From Erinaceus europaeus (taxonomy: Eukaryota; Chordata; Mammalia; Eulipotyphla; Erinaceidae), in contig NC_080171.1 in NCBI RefSeq assembly GCF_950295315.1, positions 36,811,782 through 36,875,781 on the forward strand: a stretch of DNA of 64,000 nt. The letters are read 5' to 3'. Both the position numbers and the translations under genes were made by a program. Position 1 is the first letter of the stretch; each line of letters begins with the position of its first letter. Positions 1 through 10,924 of the stretch are shown piece by piece. The notes under the pieces are model-generated. The model was not told where the DNA came from and did no database searches. It saw only the letters and a program-made list of their open reading frames with translations.

Positions 1-177
1 GCAAGTTACAAAAGAGTACAAAAGTATACTCTTCATGCAAGTTTAAAAGCCATAGAGCAAGAATATGGTTTATGAATACCTCTATATGTAGCCAGGATAC
101 AAATGAGTTTATTAATTTTTCAGTATAATGTTTAATAATTTTATTCAATATATATATTCCACTAGGTATTATGAACT

Positions 178-506
178 GCTATAGAAAGAGTGCTTGTTGA
201 CCCTCCAAATTCATACATTGAATCCATCCTCAGTGTGAAGGTATTTGGAAGTAGAACTTAGGGAGATCCTTGAGGGTGTCTGTGAACATAAAGGAGTAAG
301 TTTATAAAAGAGGCCCAGAGAGGTCCTAGCCTCCTCTACCATAAAGCAAGAAGATGATTACCAGAAAGTGGGCCCTCACTAGACATGGAATGCGCTGGAC
401 TTCCCAGGCCCCAGAATTGTGAGATAGATAGTCTAAGTCAGCCAGTCTATGGCATTTTATTACAACAGTTTGAAGAGACTAAGACATATGTTCTCATAGG
501 TGTTGT
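178..506 (+). repeat. ERVL-MaLR LTR relic (MST/MLT1-like)
   Basis: The stretch matches my memory of MaLR LTRs in order: 'GACCCTCCAAATTCATA' near the start, 'TATAAAAGAGGCCCAGAGAG', 'GAAAGTGGGCCCTCACTAGACA', 'CCAGAATTGTGAGA', and an end 'AACAGTTTGAAGAGACTAAGACA'. It is heavily diverged and no internal retroviral sequence follows, so it is an old solo LTR. Subfamily assignment is by eye only. Confidence 0.7.
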
Positions 507-517
507 GGAGAATAAAA

Positions 518-635
518 ACATAGTCAACGACTGCCACCTCTCCAGATTCAAAGGAGGTCTCGAAACTTTACATCAGGCTCAACATGATGCTGTTAACTGG
601 CTACGAAAGAAGGGCAAATGCTAGAAGAAGAAGAA
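518..635 (+). pseudogene. Jockey-like LINE copy 1: 3' terminal fragment
   Basis: About 107 bp of coding sequence plus a GAA-rich tail. In frame it reads the last part of the same C-terminus found in copies 2 and 3, including IVNDCHLSRFKGGLETLH and ending in a lysine-rich stretch before a TAG stop at 622-624. The stop is followed by AGAAGAAGAAGAAA, the same GAA-type 3' tail as in the other copies. The copy is severely 5'-truncated, as expected when target-primed reverse transcription stops early. The open frame that runs into it from position 385 belongs to the unrelated MaLR LTR and is a chance fusion. I found no convincing target-site duplication. Confidence 0.8.
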
Positions 636-799
636 ATATGTGTGATTTAAATGCTCTATCCTCCAACATGAACAGTAAAATTAAATCCAAACTGAGAAGG
701 CATGGAAGTTGGAAAAAAATAGTTTTAGTAGGGTAGCACAACAGAGTAATTTAAATATGCCTCAGCCAATAATATGCTCAATAGTTCTTACTGATTATT

Positions 800-948
800 T
801 TTCTTGCACTCAATGAGAAAACTGAGGCTTAATAAAGGTAAGTAAAACATCCAAAGTCAGTGAAAGCAAAGGGATCGAGCCAGGAGTAGAATCCACATAC
901 CTGACCCACCTACTCCCTTAACCAAATACATTGTGCTCGATGGAACTA
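800..948 (+). repeat. MIR SINE fragment
   Basis: Contains the MIR-type order 'GAGAAAACTGAGGCTTAATAAAGG', then a CCAAAGTCAG segment, then 'GAGCCAGGAGTAGAATCCA' and a final CTTAACC. This is the core and 3' half of an ancient mammalian MIR, assigned from memory of the consensus. Confidence 0.7.
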
Positions 949-1092
949 TTTATTAGTTCTTTTTGGAAAAAGTTTTTTTTTTTTTTTTAAACATTTTAAA
1001 TATAGCTTTTAGGACTGAGGCAACACTTGAGGGGCAGGGAATCAATGGTTGTCAGGGGAGAAGGGTTGGCTAAAATGATTTGGAGAGGTTTC

Positions 1093-1182
1093 TGAAGTAA
1101 CAGAGTTCACAGGTTCAATTCCAGGCGCCACCATATGCCAGAGCTGAATATGTGAACAGTATTCTGATTGAAAAAACAAAAA
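1093..1182 (+). repeat. Type D SINE fragment
   Basis: Reads 'CAGGTTCAATTCCAGGCGCC' followed by 'ACCATATGCCAGAGCTGA' and a short A-rich end, the 3' part of the type D SINE. The tRNA-like head is missing or too diverged to recognise. Confidence 0.5.
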
Positions 1183-2660
1183 GGAGGAGGTGAACTGAAG
1201 ATATTTAGGAGGTGAGGTTTAAAAATATTCTGTATCTTAATTTCATTTGCCAAAGTTCAGAACTTTATGCAAAAAAGGATGAAGTTTAGATTATGTAAAT
1301 AATTCTTCATCAAGCCTATGAAAAATATATGCCAACAAACAAAAACAAATGCCCAAGGCTCAAGGGTAAAAGACCTTGGTCTGGGTGCAGACACACCATT
1401 ATTTTTATTACTGTTGATCATTTATTTCCACTAGGAAGTTCTGGCAGAATTTTAGGGGTGAATCTTATCTCGATGTTTAGAAAGTCAAAACCAAACTGGT
1501 GGTGGCCACAACTGTGTCTGTGTGCAAAACAAAGCAAAACAAAACAAAACATTTTAAAAGCAGGAAAAGGAAGCTGGATCTGCCTCAAGGAGGACTTTGC
1601 CCCTTTTTGCTATGGTGGAAGGGAGTGCTCAGAGGAATCATCTGAGAAGGCCACCCAACCCCCTTCCTGTGGAGCAGGACTCAGGTGCTCAGGGGATCAT
1701 TGCCATGGACGGAGGCCACCCAAGTTGTCCCTAGAGCCATGCTGGCTTCTAAGCCTGCTCCTTGCTGAGGACACTGGAAAACATTTTCATCTTGCAGGAT
1801 AGAGGAAGGAGGCCTCTCTACTATGCAGCCTGAATATCTCACCCTACAGCCCTTGAATCCTGGCAGTTTAGATCCTCTGGTGATTACTGGGACTGAGGCA
1901 GAAAGACAATTCGGGAAGCAATTTAATCAAGGCAGTCAGAACGATGGCCGAAGAATAAAGCCATCCGCCATGTCGCTGGAGACTTTGGGGCTTCCTCTCA
2001 GAAAGCTGTATTTCTTTATAATGCTGGGCTGAGGAGTCACAGCGAGTCTTTGAGGCCACTGTAGAACCCAGCAGGATAAGATATTAACAAGCTTAAAAGG
2101 TATTACCTGCCTTGCCAGTACAGGAGGCTTGCATGGCTGCGGGACCGGCTTGTCTCTCTTGTACTTTCCTGTGGGAATTAGTTAAAATTGCCAAGGTGGA
2201 AAGTATTTGATTTAGATTAATCTCACTTTTGCCAAGCAGGAGAGTCTCATTACTCTGACTGTCTGTCCTTCGTGTTCCTAGAAGGTGATGGGGGGAACTT
2301 CTGGTTCAGAGCTCTTGATGGATAAGTGAAATAGGTAATTATCATCCTTTCATGAAGCCTAGAATGTACTGGAAAGCCAAGTCAACGGAAAGGGTGGTGA
2401 ACCCACAACCATTTCTCAGTCTTCCACAGGACCCCAAATGGTAGACAGAAATATGTAAATGCCGTGTCCCTTGGCACATGAATTCTTCCAGGAGGCCAGC
2501 TCACCACTGTCTAGTGCTGTAGGCTCAGTTAAAACTAGCTGAAAGGAAAAGCATCCATTAAAAATTTCAAAAAGCTTTATTTGTTGCAAAAGAAAAAACA
2601 GCCACAACCACAGAAACTTCCTTTAATTGATTCTAAAGAAGAGCTTGCTGTTCTGAGCTG
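1183..2660. other. Unassigned non-coding stretch
   Basis: I see no gene or recognisable repeat. A 157-codon open frame at 1329-1802 has no domain, biased composition or splice context that would support it. A smaller GC-moderate block around 1580-1790 stands out slightly from the AT-rich surroundings. Confidence 0.5.
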
Positions 2661-2682
2661 GGGGAACTGACTCCCTCTCTCT

Positions 2683-2752
2683 CTCAAAAAAAAAAAAAAA
2701 AAAAAAAGAAAGAAAGAAAGAAAAGAAAAAAAAAAAAAGAAAAAAGAAGAAG
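2683..2752. repeat. A-rich / AAAG simple repeat
   Basis: A run of over 20 A followed by (AAAG)n and further A-rich sequence. The preceding 'ACTCCCTCTCTCTCTC' suggests it is the tail of a SINE whose head has been lost. Confidence 0.85.
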
Positions 2753-4606
2753 GGAATCTGGGGAATCTCCTTTTCAGAGAAAGTAAATGACAGGAGCTAG
2801 GCCTAAAGTGGTGTTTCTCAAATGCTGAACATGCAGTGAAAAGTGTTTTGTATATTCTTCACATCAATCACAATGATGATGCTGACTTAAGAAATACACT
2901 GTGAAGATAGTAAAGTCCTAAAAGATCGAGAGGAAAAAGGATCTGCAAACTGAAGGCCTTTAGATCATGCAAATTATTCAGATTACTCATTGTAAAATAG
3001 ATACTCAATGTCATCTGGCACTCACATTATTGTTTATACCTGGTATAATACTAACAATACTAGATTTCCTTGCCTTTTACTTACCTGATCAGCCACAGAC
3101 AGCTGCCAGGCTGCATGGCACAGTGCAAAGAACCTGGAATCATCTTGACCAGTCATTGACTCCTCACTTACTTTGAGATAATCTTTTTTATTTCCTTGAC
3201 ATGAAGATAAATCCCCAAAGGCAGCACATTTCTAATAGCATATGCATATTTATGCAACCATCATTCCTTTCTTAATGAAATACGAATAGCTTTGCTCAAA
3301 TCTCCTAAACCTTTGAAATTTTTGCATCTAGAGAACTTTCTTAAATACAGCACTAGGAAAATAATGCTGTTTCTATCCAGTAGAACTTGGCTCTATATAC
3401 AAATGTCTGAATGGATGATTTGAGGAAAGTAAGAATAAAATAAAATAAAATCTAACTAAAATTGCTGATCTTTTGTTTATTTGCTGAGTGAGAAATGAGC
3501 TATTAAAAAATAACTCAGATTTTCTAAAAAATTGTAAAAAAAAAATCTGTAGTAGATATAATTTCCTGGCATAATTACATCTTGTGAAACCAGGGAGAAG
3601 AAGTGGGTGTTTCTGAAATCTTGAGCAACAACTGGACCCATTTTAGTGGTTTATACACACATAATTAGCAGTTTAATTTCCTCTGTGGATAAGTTAGCCT
3701 TAAGATTTCATTTAATAACATGCACAATTTTCCAGCCAGAAGGTTTCAGTCAGCTTTAGCTCTGCACTGCCCTCTGCTGTTCTGAGCAATTCACACCGCC
3801 CTTCTCAGCATAAAAGCATCAGAATTGCAAATTGCAATTGGGCTGTGCAAAAAATTAATTGGGAGAGAAATGAAGAAATATAATTCACTTAAAACTCTCT
3901 TTAATGAGACTTTTATTTTTAGCTAAACAACAAAAAGCATGAAAAATTACACTATTAACTGCCTTTCCTTTAGTTCCCAGATAATAGTCATTATCATATT
4001 AGCCTGGAAGCAGGTTTTCTTTTCACACTACTTAGCACAATTATGTGGAATACCTCCATGTAAAAGATAGCCAAAACAACTGTTACTCAAAACAGCAGTT
4101 TTACTCTCTAAATAATCAAGCTAAGAATAGTCCTGGTTGATGCCTATTAAGCCCAATTTTAGCTTTCTATTTCAATTTCTTTATGCCACTGGTTTTCTTT
4201 ACCAGGAGAATAATATCCTCTATGCTCAAAAGGTCGGCGGCTTTATGTTAGTTTTGAGTATGACTGACCACCAAGAATTGATATATCTTGGAGGTACCTT
4301 CTAAATAAGCTGGACAACATTAAAGCTGCTCTGTTCAAAGTGTCTTCTCTCAGTTTTTGCTTTGCATCAGAACTGAGAGATCTGACAATTATGTCAGTCT
4401 CTCCATTTAAAATTCCAAAAAGGCTGTCTGTGCAGAAATACCTTCACAGTACTCTATCATAAAGTATCTGTCAGAAGTAAGAAGCCAAAGGATTCACCAA
4501 GGTTTGGAGAAAACAAATGAATGCTTTTATTGGAAATGCAGCATAGGTGCCCCAAATGCACTGAAGCTGAAAGAGGCTGTATTTTTCTAGATGCCCAGCC
4601 AACTCC
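2753..4606. other. Unassigned AT-rich non-coding stretch
   Basis: No coding region or confident repeat. Within it, 3740-3870 is compositionally distinct, with a 'GCACTGCCCTCTGCTGTTCT' block and an 'AATTGCAAATTGCAATTGG' block close to a TTAATT core. This could be a conserved regulatory element, but only an alignment could show that. Confidence 0.4.
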
Positions 4607-4824
4607 CCCCTTTTTTCTTTATATTTATTTTTTATTTTAATGGACAGAGAGAAATTGAGAGGGAAGGGGAGAGAAAGAGGGAAAGAGACAGAGAGACAAT
4701 TGTAGACCTGCTTCACCACTTGTGAAGAATTGCCTTTGCAGATGGGGAATGGGGGCTTGAACCTAGATCCTTGGATATGTTAAGGTGTGTGCTTAACCGA
4801 ATGCACCACCACCTGGCCCCCTGC
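4607..4824 (-). repeat. Type B SINE, full length
   Basis: On the minus strand the head 'GGGGGCCAGGTGGTGGTGCA' lies at 4820 and the A/T-rich tail at 4607-4640, with the diagnostic CCCATCTGCAAAGGCA region between them. A tRNA-derived element read by RNA polymerase III in its active state. Confidence 0.85.
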
Positions 4825-5123
4825 CAGATTCCTTCATGTGGATTTGCTGAGCTAAGATGCTGTGAGGAAAGAATTCTTGTCACCAAAGCCTATCCAGAAT
4901 CTATAAAATTTGAACTTAGGTGCTTTATCAGCTATATGGCTTGGTCAAGGAAATTACATCCTTAGCTTAACTGTGTAATTGGAATGATAAAATAAAACCC
5001 ATATGATATGGCTCTTAAGAGTCTGTCAACACAGACTCAGACACCTTAATACTTATGAATTTGGAATAGATGATTCAAGACTGTTGAGAAAAGGATGGTG
5101 AAACAGAGATAGAAAGAGGGACT

Positions 5124-5424
5124 GGCGAGTTGGGCGGTAGTGCAGCGGGTTAAGCGCAGTGGCACAAAGCGCAAGGACTGACATAAGGATCCCAGTTTGA
5201 GCTCCCCTCCCAGCCCCTCTCCCCACCTGCAGGGGGGTTGCTTCACAAGTGATGAAGCAGGTCTGCAGGTGTCTGTCTTTCTCTCTCCCTCTGTCTTCCT
5301 CTCCTCTCATCATTTCTCTCTGTCCTATCCAACAATGATGACAACAATAATAACTATAATAAGGGCAACAAAAGGGAATAAATACACTAATAAATAAATA
5401 TTTAAAAAGAGAGAGAGAGAGAGG
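5124..5424 (+). repeat. Type A SINE, full length
   Basis: Contains GGCGGTAGTGCAGCGGGTTA, the CCCCACCTGCAGGGGGGTTG segment, the GTGTCTGTCTTTCTCTC body and a tail of AACAATAATAACTATAATAAGGGCAACAAAA type. The tail runs into (GA)n. Open frames on both strands here (5046-5397) are products of the CT-rich body. Confidence 0.9.
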
Positions 5425-5695
5425 CTGAAGTATCTAAGATCCTGGACTCTCTGATGTTTAAAACTGTATCTAAATCCTATCCCCCTGTCCCAAAATAGTA
5501 CAACCTGGAATGGTTAAAATGCACTTTCTACCTAAATAGCTGTTCCAGGGAGAAAGTTAACTGTGATTAAACCAGAAGAAGATGCTATACCTGTTTTAGT
5601 CAAATGTCTTCTCAAGATTGTATTTCCATCATTATATGAAGGTTTTCACAATAGAAAATAAAAGTCTGCATCCTTGTTTAAGAATAAATTAATAG

Positions 5696-5792
5696 ATCCT
5701 ACTCCCACTACTTTCACTGACTTTGGGAAAGCTACCTGAAATTCTTTAAGCCTCAGTGCCCTTACCAGTAAAAGATGATTGAAGTGCTTCTG
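5696..5792 (+). repeat. MIR fragment
   Basis: 'ACTGACTTTGGGAAAGCTACCTGAAA' followed by 'TTTAAGCCTCAGTGCCCTTACCAGTAAAAGATGATTG' matches the central MIR core (TGACCTTGGGCAAGTCAC ... CCTCAGTTTCCTCATCTGTAAAATG) at low identity. Confidence 0.6.
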
Positions 5793-7376
5793 TATCATAA
5801 ACTTAATGTGAATACAAAGAAAGCCATTACTAAAAGGCCTTACTCAGAGGAAGTGTTTCTGCAGGGTAGAGCTGTTCATATGGCATTCGGTTGTTTTGAG
5901 GCCTTTTTTTTTTTTTTTTTTTTTCAAATTCTGGAGTCAATATTTTGGTTGGCTTATTATGATCTTCCCTATTTCATGATTTAATGTTCTAACCATGGCA
6001 GACTATTCTTATTTCACAATAAGACTATTTTGTATAGTGAATTAATAATGACAAAGAGGAAAGAACTGCTTAGAAAATGTCTGATGTGGACATCTAAAAC
6101 GTTGGCCACTATCTGTAGAGCTATATATTCAGCTCAGTGCCAGAGGCTGAGGAAGAATCTTTACAGCTGCTTTACAGAATTCATTGGATGCACAACGATG
6201 CCCTTGACTATTATCACCTCATATTTTCCTCCTCTTTTAAAAGCCAACGACCCAACTAATTTATAGCCCTGATTCTAGGACAACCGAGAAGGAAGTACAT
6301 TGTTGCAACTTCTGTCTGGCATCTGGTACAGATGCCACTTAAAGAATGATTAAGAAACCTCCTGGGTGGATATGGGACTGCCTGATTCCCTACACTATCT
6401 CCTTTACATTAGTATTTCCCAGAAGAAAAATAAAAGAAGTGAATACATATATGGATGGGTAAAGGTTTTAAAGGGCCAATAAACAATGCTGCTTTGCTTC
6501 CCTGCCTGAATTTGGCACCAATTAAAAAGCTAATATGAGACAGGCAGCTGAAAATGAAAATATTAGCTCTGTATGTGGTAAAAGCTGGATTGGAGAGTGT
6601 GGCATTAGGTCTGTGGCCACATAGGATTTCTGGTACTTTTGCTCTGAATGACAAATAGAACAACCGTTCAAAGGCAGAGTTAGACCACGGTTCAGTCCTG
6701 ACTGCTTGATGGAGGACGGTGAGCATGTGCCTTTATACACAGGTAGGAATAACAAGAGGAAAAGGAGAGAGATGGAGTAAGAGTTAATCCATCTCTCACC
6801 ACTCAGATCAGCATCCCTCCTGCTCCTAGGAGAGTTGTCTGCTGTGGGGGCTGAGAGTAAGAGGAGAGGAAGAGACACTAGAGCACACCTACATCAGAGG
6901 TTTACGGGCTTCATGTCTTGTTCCTCTTTAGTGGTCCAATAGTCTGCAGTTCTCTTTCTAGCATTAGTATTTATACATATCAAATAAAATCCATAGACTT
7001 GCAAGAAAAAATCAATTAAATAAAATCCAATTATCAGAATCACCTTTGCATTTTGAAAGACAGAAGCACGTGTGTTTCTTTTTGATCATATTAATAAGAT
7101 TTTGCAGCTGGTATAATAATTGCTATAATTTCACATTAGCATTGAGTGTCAGTGATGTTTTGAGAGTTCTGCAATGACTGGAATGTGGTATGAAAATATC
7201 TCTGGATGTTATCACTGATATACAAATGATGGTAAATATCATATTTCAAATGGAGAGAAATGCTGAGTTTTGATTAGAAGTTAGTAAATATTAAGATGAG
7301 TTCACACTCCCCCCACCCTCATACAAGTTTGTGAACATAGTTAGGGGCACCTAGACAAAAAAGAGCCTTGAAATCA
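5793..7376. other. Unassigned non-coding stretch
   Basis: Apart from a T-tract near 5905-5925 I recognise nothing. Open frames at 6409-6878 on the minus strand overlap each other in different frames and carry no recognisable domain. Confidence 0.5.
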
Positions 7377-7562
7377 GTGGTTCTCAAACTCCAGTGTTTA
7401 TCAGAATTACCGGGAGGACTTGTTAAATCAGATCCTAAACCACACCCATGGAGTTTCATAGTTAGTGTATCTGGGTTAAAGCCTGCACACTCACATTCTT
7501 TATAAGTCTCAGGTAATGCAGAGATTTCTGGTCCAGAATATCTTCATCTTTAAAGTGTTGTA
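7377..7562 (+). repeat. MER5A-like hAT (Charlie) non-autonomous DNA transposon
   Basis: Starts 'AGTGGTTCTCAAACTCCAGTG' style, then 'CAGAATTACCGGGAGGACTTG', 'GAGTTTCATAGTTAGTGTATCTGGG' and 'AAGTCTCAGGTAATGCAGA', the order of MER5A. This is an ancient placental DNA transposon relic with no coding capacity. Confidence 0.75.
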
Positions 7563-7683
7563 AAGTGCACTTCATCTTAAAGTGTCCAAGCATTTAGTTT
7601 ATGCTAGAACTGCTATTAATCTAGTTCTTGTATGAGTCACAGAGGAGAGATGAACTCTTGAGTTTACCACCTATTAGAATTTA

Positions 7684-7887
7684 TTTATGTTTAATTTTTA
7701 ATTATTATTGGATAGAGATAGAGAGAAATTCAGAGGGGGCAGAGAGATAGAGAGGGAGAGATACCTGCAGTCCTACTTCACCACTCATGAAGCTTTCCTG
7801 CAGGTGGAGACCAGGGGCTTGAACCCAGGTCCTTAAGCACTGTAGTGTGTGCACTTAACCAGGTGTGCCACTGCCTGGCCCCCCAAA
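7684..7887 (-). repeat. Type B SINE with imperfect target-site duplication
   Basis: Minus-strand type B element with the head next to 7885 and the tail at 7684. It is flanked by TATTAGAATTTA (7672-7683) and TATTAGACTTTA (7888-7899), 11 of 12 identical, which is the expected L1-type target-site duplication. Confidence 0.85.
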
Positions 7888-7971
7888 TATTAGACTTTAC
7901 ACAGTTTATTTTATTATACCCTTTATGATATTCCATACACGTTTACCACAAACATGTAAAGCATACCAGAT

Positions 7972-8316
7972 GAGAAATGATGTTCTCCTACTTTAAAATA
8001 TAAATCCTAAAGAAAGTCCCCAAACATAGATGTGGACCAGGTCCCCTGAGATAGAGCATATGTTCACACATGTCCATAAACTAGAGCAAAATATATACCT
8101 GAAAGCAGGAAGTACACAAGAGTCTGCAGTGAGTACCCCCCAACACTTCATCTGCACTATTCCAGCCTTTAGGTCCATGATTGCTCAACAATTTGTTTGG
8201 CTTTGTATGTTAACTCTCTTTTCAGCCACCAGGTTCCAGATGCCAAAATGATACAGACCAGACTTCCCTGGACAGACGACCCCACCAATGTGTCCTGGAG
8301 CCCCGCTTCCCCAGAG
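7972..8316. repeat. Left arm of a long inverted repeat
   Basis: This segment reappears in reverse complement at 8786-9120. The outer 250 bp match at roughly 95 percent by eye, including about 40 bp of sequence (GATGTTCTCCTACTTT...) that is not part of the L1 3' UTR in the other copies of the window. The inner 90 bp, inside the L1 3' UTR, is clearly more diverged. Confidence 0.8.
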
Positions 8317-8345
8317 AGGCAGGCTGGGAGTATGTATCGACCAGA
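8012..8345 (+). repeat. L1 3' UTR fragment, short type
   Basis: Matches the L1 3' UTR of the 9.1-13.0 kb copy from 'AAAGTCCCCAAACATAGA' through the 'GAACCTGG'-region (CACCAGGTTCCAGATGCC) to 'GACCCCACCAATGTGTCCTGG'. It lacks the end of the UTR, with an internal deletion before it meets the adjacent minus-strand SINE. Confidence 0.8.
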
Positions 8346-8470
8346 GAGCTACAGAGAGACACCTGCAGCACAACTTCACCACTCATGAAGCTTTCCTCCT
8401 ATACCTGGGAACTAGGGGCTCAAACCCTGGCCCTTGTGCATTGTAACATGCACTCAACCAGGTGCACATT
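8336..8470 (-). repeat. Type B SINE, tail missing
   Basis: Minus-strand body 'GACACCTGCAGCACAACTTC', 'AAGCTTTCCTCC' and head 'CAACCAGGTGCAC'. The A-rich 3' tail is absent: the SINE joins directly to truncated L1 3' UTR, so the junction is a deletion or recombination point and not a simple insertion. Confidence 0.7.
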
Positions 8471-8500
8471 AAACATTTTTCTTATTTCACTCTTACTTTC

Positions 8501-9083
8501 TTTTTTTTTTTATTTAAGAGAGGAGACATTAACAAAACTGTAGGATAGGCGGGGTACAATTCCACACAATTACCACCACCTGATCTCCATATCCCATCCC
8601 CTCCCCTCCTCTGATAGCTTTCTCATTCTCTATCCTTCTGGGAGTATGGACCCAGGGTTGCAGGAGGTGGAAGGTCTGGCTTCTGTAATTGCTTCCCCGC
8701 TGAACATGGGTGTTGACTGCTCGATCCATACTCCCAGTCTGCTTCTCTCTTTCCCTAGAAGGGTGGGTCTCTGGGGAAGCGGAGCTCCAGGACACATTGG
8801 TGGGGTTGTTGGTCCAGGGAAGTCTGGTTGGCATCATGCTGGCATCTAGAACCTGGTGACTGAAAAAAAGAGTTAACATACAAAGCCAAACAAATTGTTG
8901 ACCAAGCATGGACCTAAATTAGGCTGGAATAGTGCAGATGAAGTGTTGGGGGGTACTCACTGCAGACTCTTGTGTACTTCCTGCTTTCAGGTATATATTT
9001 TGCCCTAGTTTATGGACATGTGTGAACATATGCTCTATCTCAGGGGACCTGGTCCACATCTAGGTTTAGGGACTTTCTTTAGG
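8501..9083 (-). repeat. L1 3' end, short-type 3' UTR
   Basis: Starts with poly(T) at 8501-8511 (the poly(A) tail in sense) and continues with 'GGGGTACAATTCCACACAATT' and the whole short-type UTR as far as 'GACTTTCTTT'. All open frames here (for example 8529-8909) are within non-coding UTR and are not genes. Confidence 0.85.
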
Positions 9084-9120
9084 ATTTATATTTTATTTTA
9101 AAGTAGGAGAACATCATCTC
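8786..9120. repeat. Right arm of the long inverted repeat
   Basis: Reverse-complement partner of 7972-8316. The match ends at 9120 exactly where L1 ORF2 sequence begins. Small differences include a 5-bp AAAAT insertion and a few substitutions. Confidence 0.8.
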
Positions 9121-10924
9121 TCTATATATAGCAATCAGGCAAGAGAAAGGAATCAACGGAATACAGATTGGAAGGGAAGAAGTCAAGCTCACACTATTTG
9201 AAGATGATATGATCGTATACATAGAAACACCTAAATAATCCAGCAGAAAACTATTGGAAGTTATCAGGCAATGTAGCAAGGTGTCAGGATACAAAATGAA
9301 TGTACAAAAGTCAGTGGCATTTTTTTATGCAAACACTAAATCTGAAGAAGAAGACATCCAGAAATCACTCCCATTCATTGCTGCAGCAAAATAAATAAAA
9401 CACCAAAGAATAAAACTGACCAAAGAAGTGAAAGACTTGTATACTGAAAACCATGAGTCACTATTCAAGGAAATAGAAACTGATACCAAGAAATGGAAAG
9501 ACATCCCATGCTCATGGATCAGAAGAATAAATATCATCAAAATGAATATTCTCCTCAGAGTCATATACAAATTTAATGCGATACCCATCAAAGTTCCACC
9601 AAGCTTTTTTAAGAGAATAGAACAAAAACTACAATCATTTATCTGGAACCAGAAAATATCTAGAATTGCCAAAACCATCTTGAGGAAAAGAAACAGAAAT
9701 GGAGGCATCACACGCCCAGACCTTAAACTATATTATAAAGCCATCATCATCAAAACAGCATGGTACTGGAACAAAAATAGGCACACAGACCAGTGGAACA
9801 GAATTGAAAGCCTAGAAGTAAACCCCCACACCTATGGACAACTAATATTTTATAAGTGGGCCTAAAGTATTAAATGGAAGAAGAAGCACTCTTCAATAAT
9901 TGGTGCTGGGAAAAACTGGGTTGAAACATGCAGAAGAATGAAACTGAACCACTTTATCTGACCAGAAACAAAAATCAACTCCAAATGGATCAAAGACCTG
10001 GATGTCAGACCGGAAACTATCAAATACCTAGAGGAAAACATTGGTGAAACACTTTCCCACCTATACCTCAAGGACATCTTTGATGAAAAAAACCCAATTG
10101 CAAGGAAGACTAAAGCAAAAACAAACCAATGGTACTACACCAAATTGAAAAGCTTCTGCACAGCCAAAGAAACTATCACACAAACAAAGAGACCCCTCAC
10201 AGAATGGGAGAAGATCTTCACATGCCATACATCAGATGAGACTAATCACCAAAATATACAAAAAGCTCAGCAAACATAGCACCAAAAAAGCAAGCGACCC
10301 CATCCAAAAATAGGCAGAGGATATGAACAAAACATTCACTACAGAGGAGATCCAAAAGGCTAACAAACATATGAAAAACTGCTCCAGGTCGCTGATTTTC
10401 AGAGAAATGCAATTAAAGACAACATTGAGATACCACCACACTCCTGTGAGAATGGCATACATTAAAAAGGACAGCAGTCAACAAATGCTGGAGAGGCTGT
10501 GGGGACAGAGGAACCCTTTTGCACTGCTGGTGGGAATGTAAATTGGTCCAGCCTCTGTGGAGAGCAGTCTGGAAAACTCTCACAAGGCTAGACATGGGCC
10601 TTGCATATGACCCAGTAATTCCTCTCCTGGGGATATACTCCAAGTACTCCATAATACCCAACCAAAAAGATGTGTGTACTCCTATGTTCATAGCAGCATA
10701 ATTCATAATAGCTAAAACCTGGAGGCAACCCAGGTGCCCAACAACAGATGAGTGGCTGAGAAAGCTGTGGTATATATACACAATGGAATACTATGCAACT
10801 ATTAAGAACAATGAACCCACCTCTCTGACCCATCTTGGACAGAGCTACAAGGAATTATGTTAAGTCAGCTAAGTCAGAAAAATAAAGATGAGTATGGGAT
10901 GATTCCACTCATCAACAGAAGTTG
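9121..10924 (+). pseudogene. L1 ORF2 pseudogene, 3' part (late RT to C-terminus)
   Basis: The piece begins just upstream of the reverse-transcriptase active-site motif (here FEDD in place of FADD) and runs to the ORF2 stop at 10922-10924. Frames spell typical L1 ORF2 landmarks: KNxxLYTEN, an [20 protein letters not shown] segment, [14 protein letters not shown], the C-terminal LLHCWWECKLVQPLW block (around 10519-10560) and a PLLGIY segment. Several frameshifts and stops break it, for example TAA at about 9235. ORF2 encodes the endonuclease/reverse transcriptase that copies L1 and, in trans, SINEs. This copy is dead and 5'-truncated, and its 5' edge abuts an inverted repeat. Confidence 0.9.

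Noticed and set aside
385..624. 79-codon frame as a small gene
   Set aside because: Its first half is a MaLR LTR and its second half the tail of a jockey-like LINE; the frame joins them by accident.
1329..1802. 157-codon open frame
   Set aside because: No domain, signal or coding-like bias, no splice context, and a window otherwise free of host exons. It is most likely chance.
8529..8909. 126-codon minus-strand frame and similar ones at 12521-12949, 23577-24008, 44511-44868, 54104-54477
   Set aside because: All lie in the same non-coding L1 3' UTR; the recurring peptide similarity only reflects the repeat.
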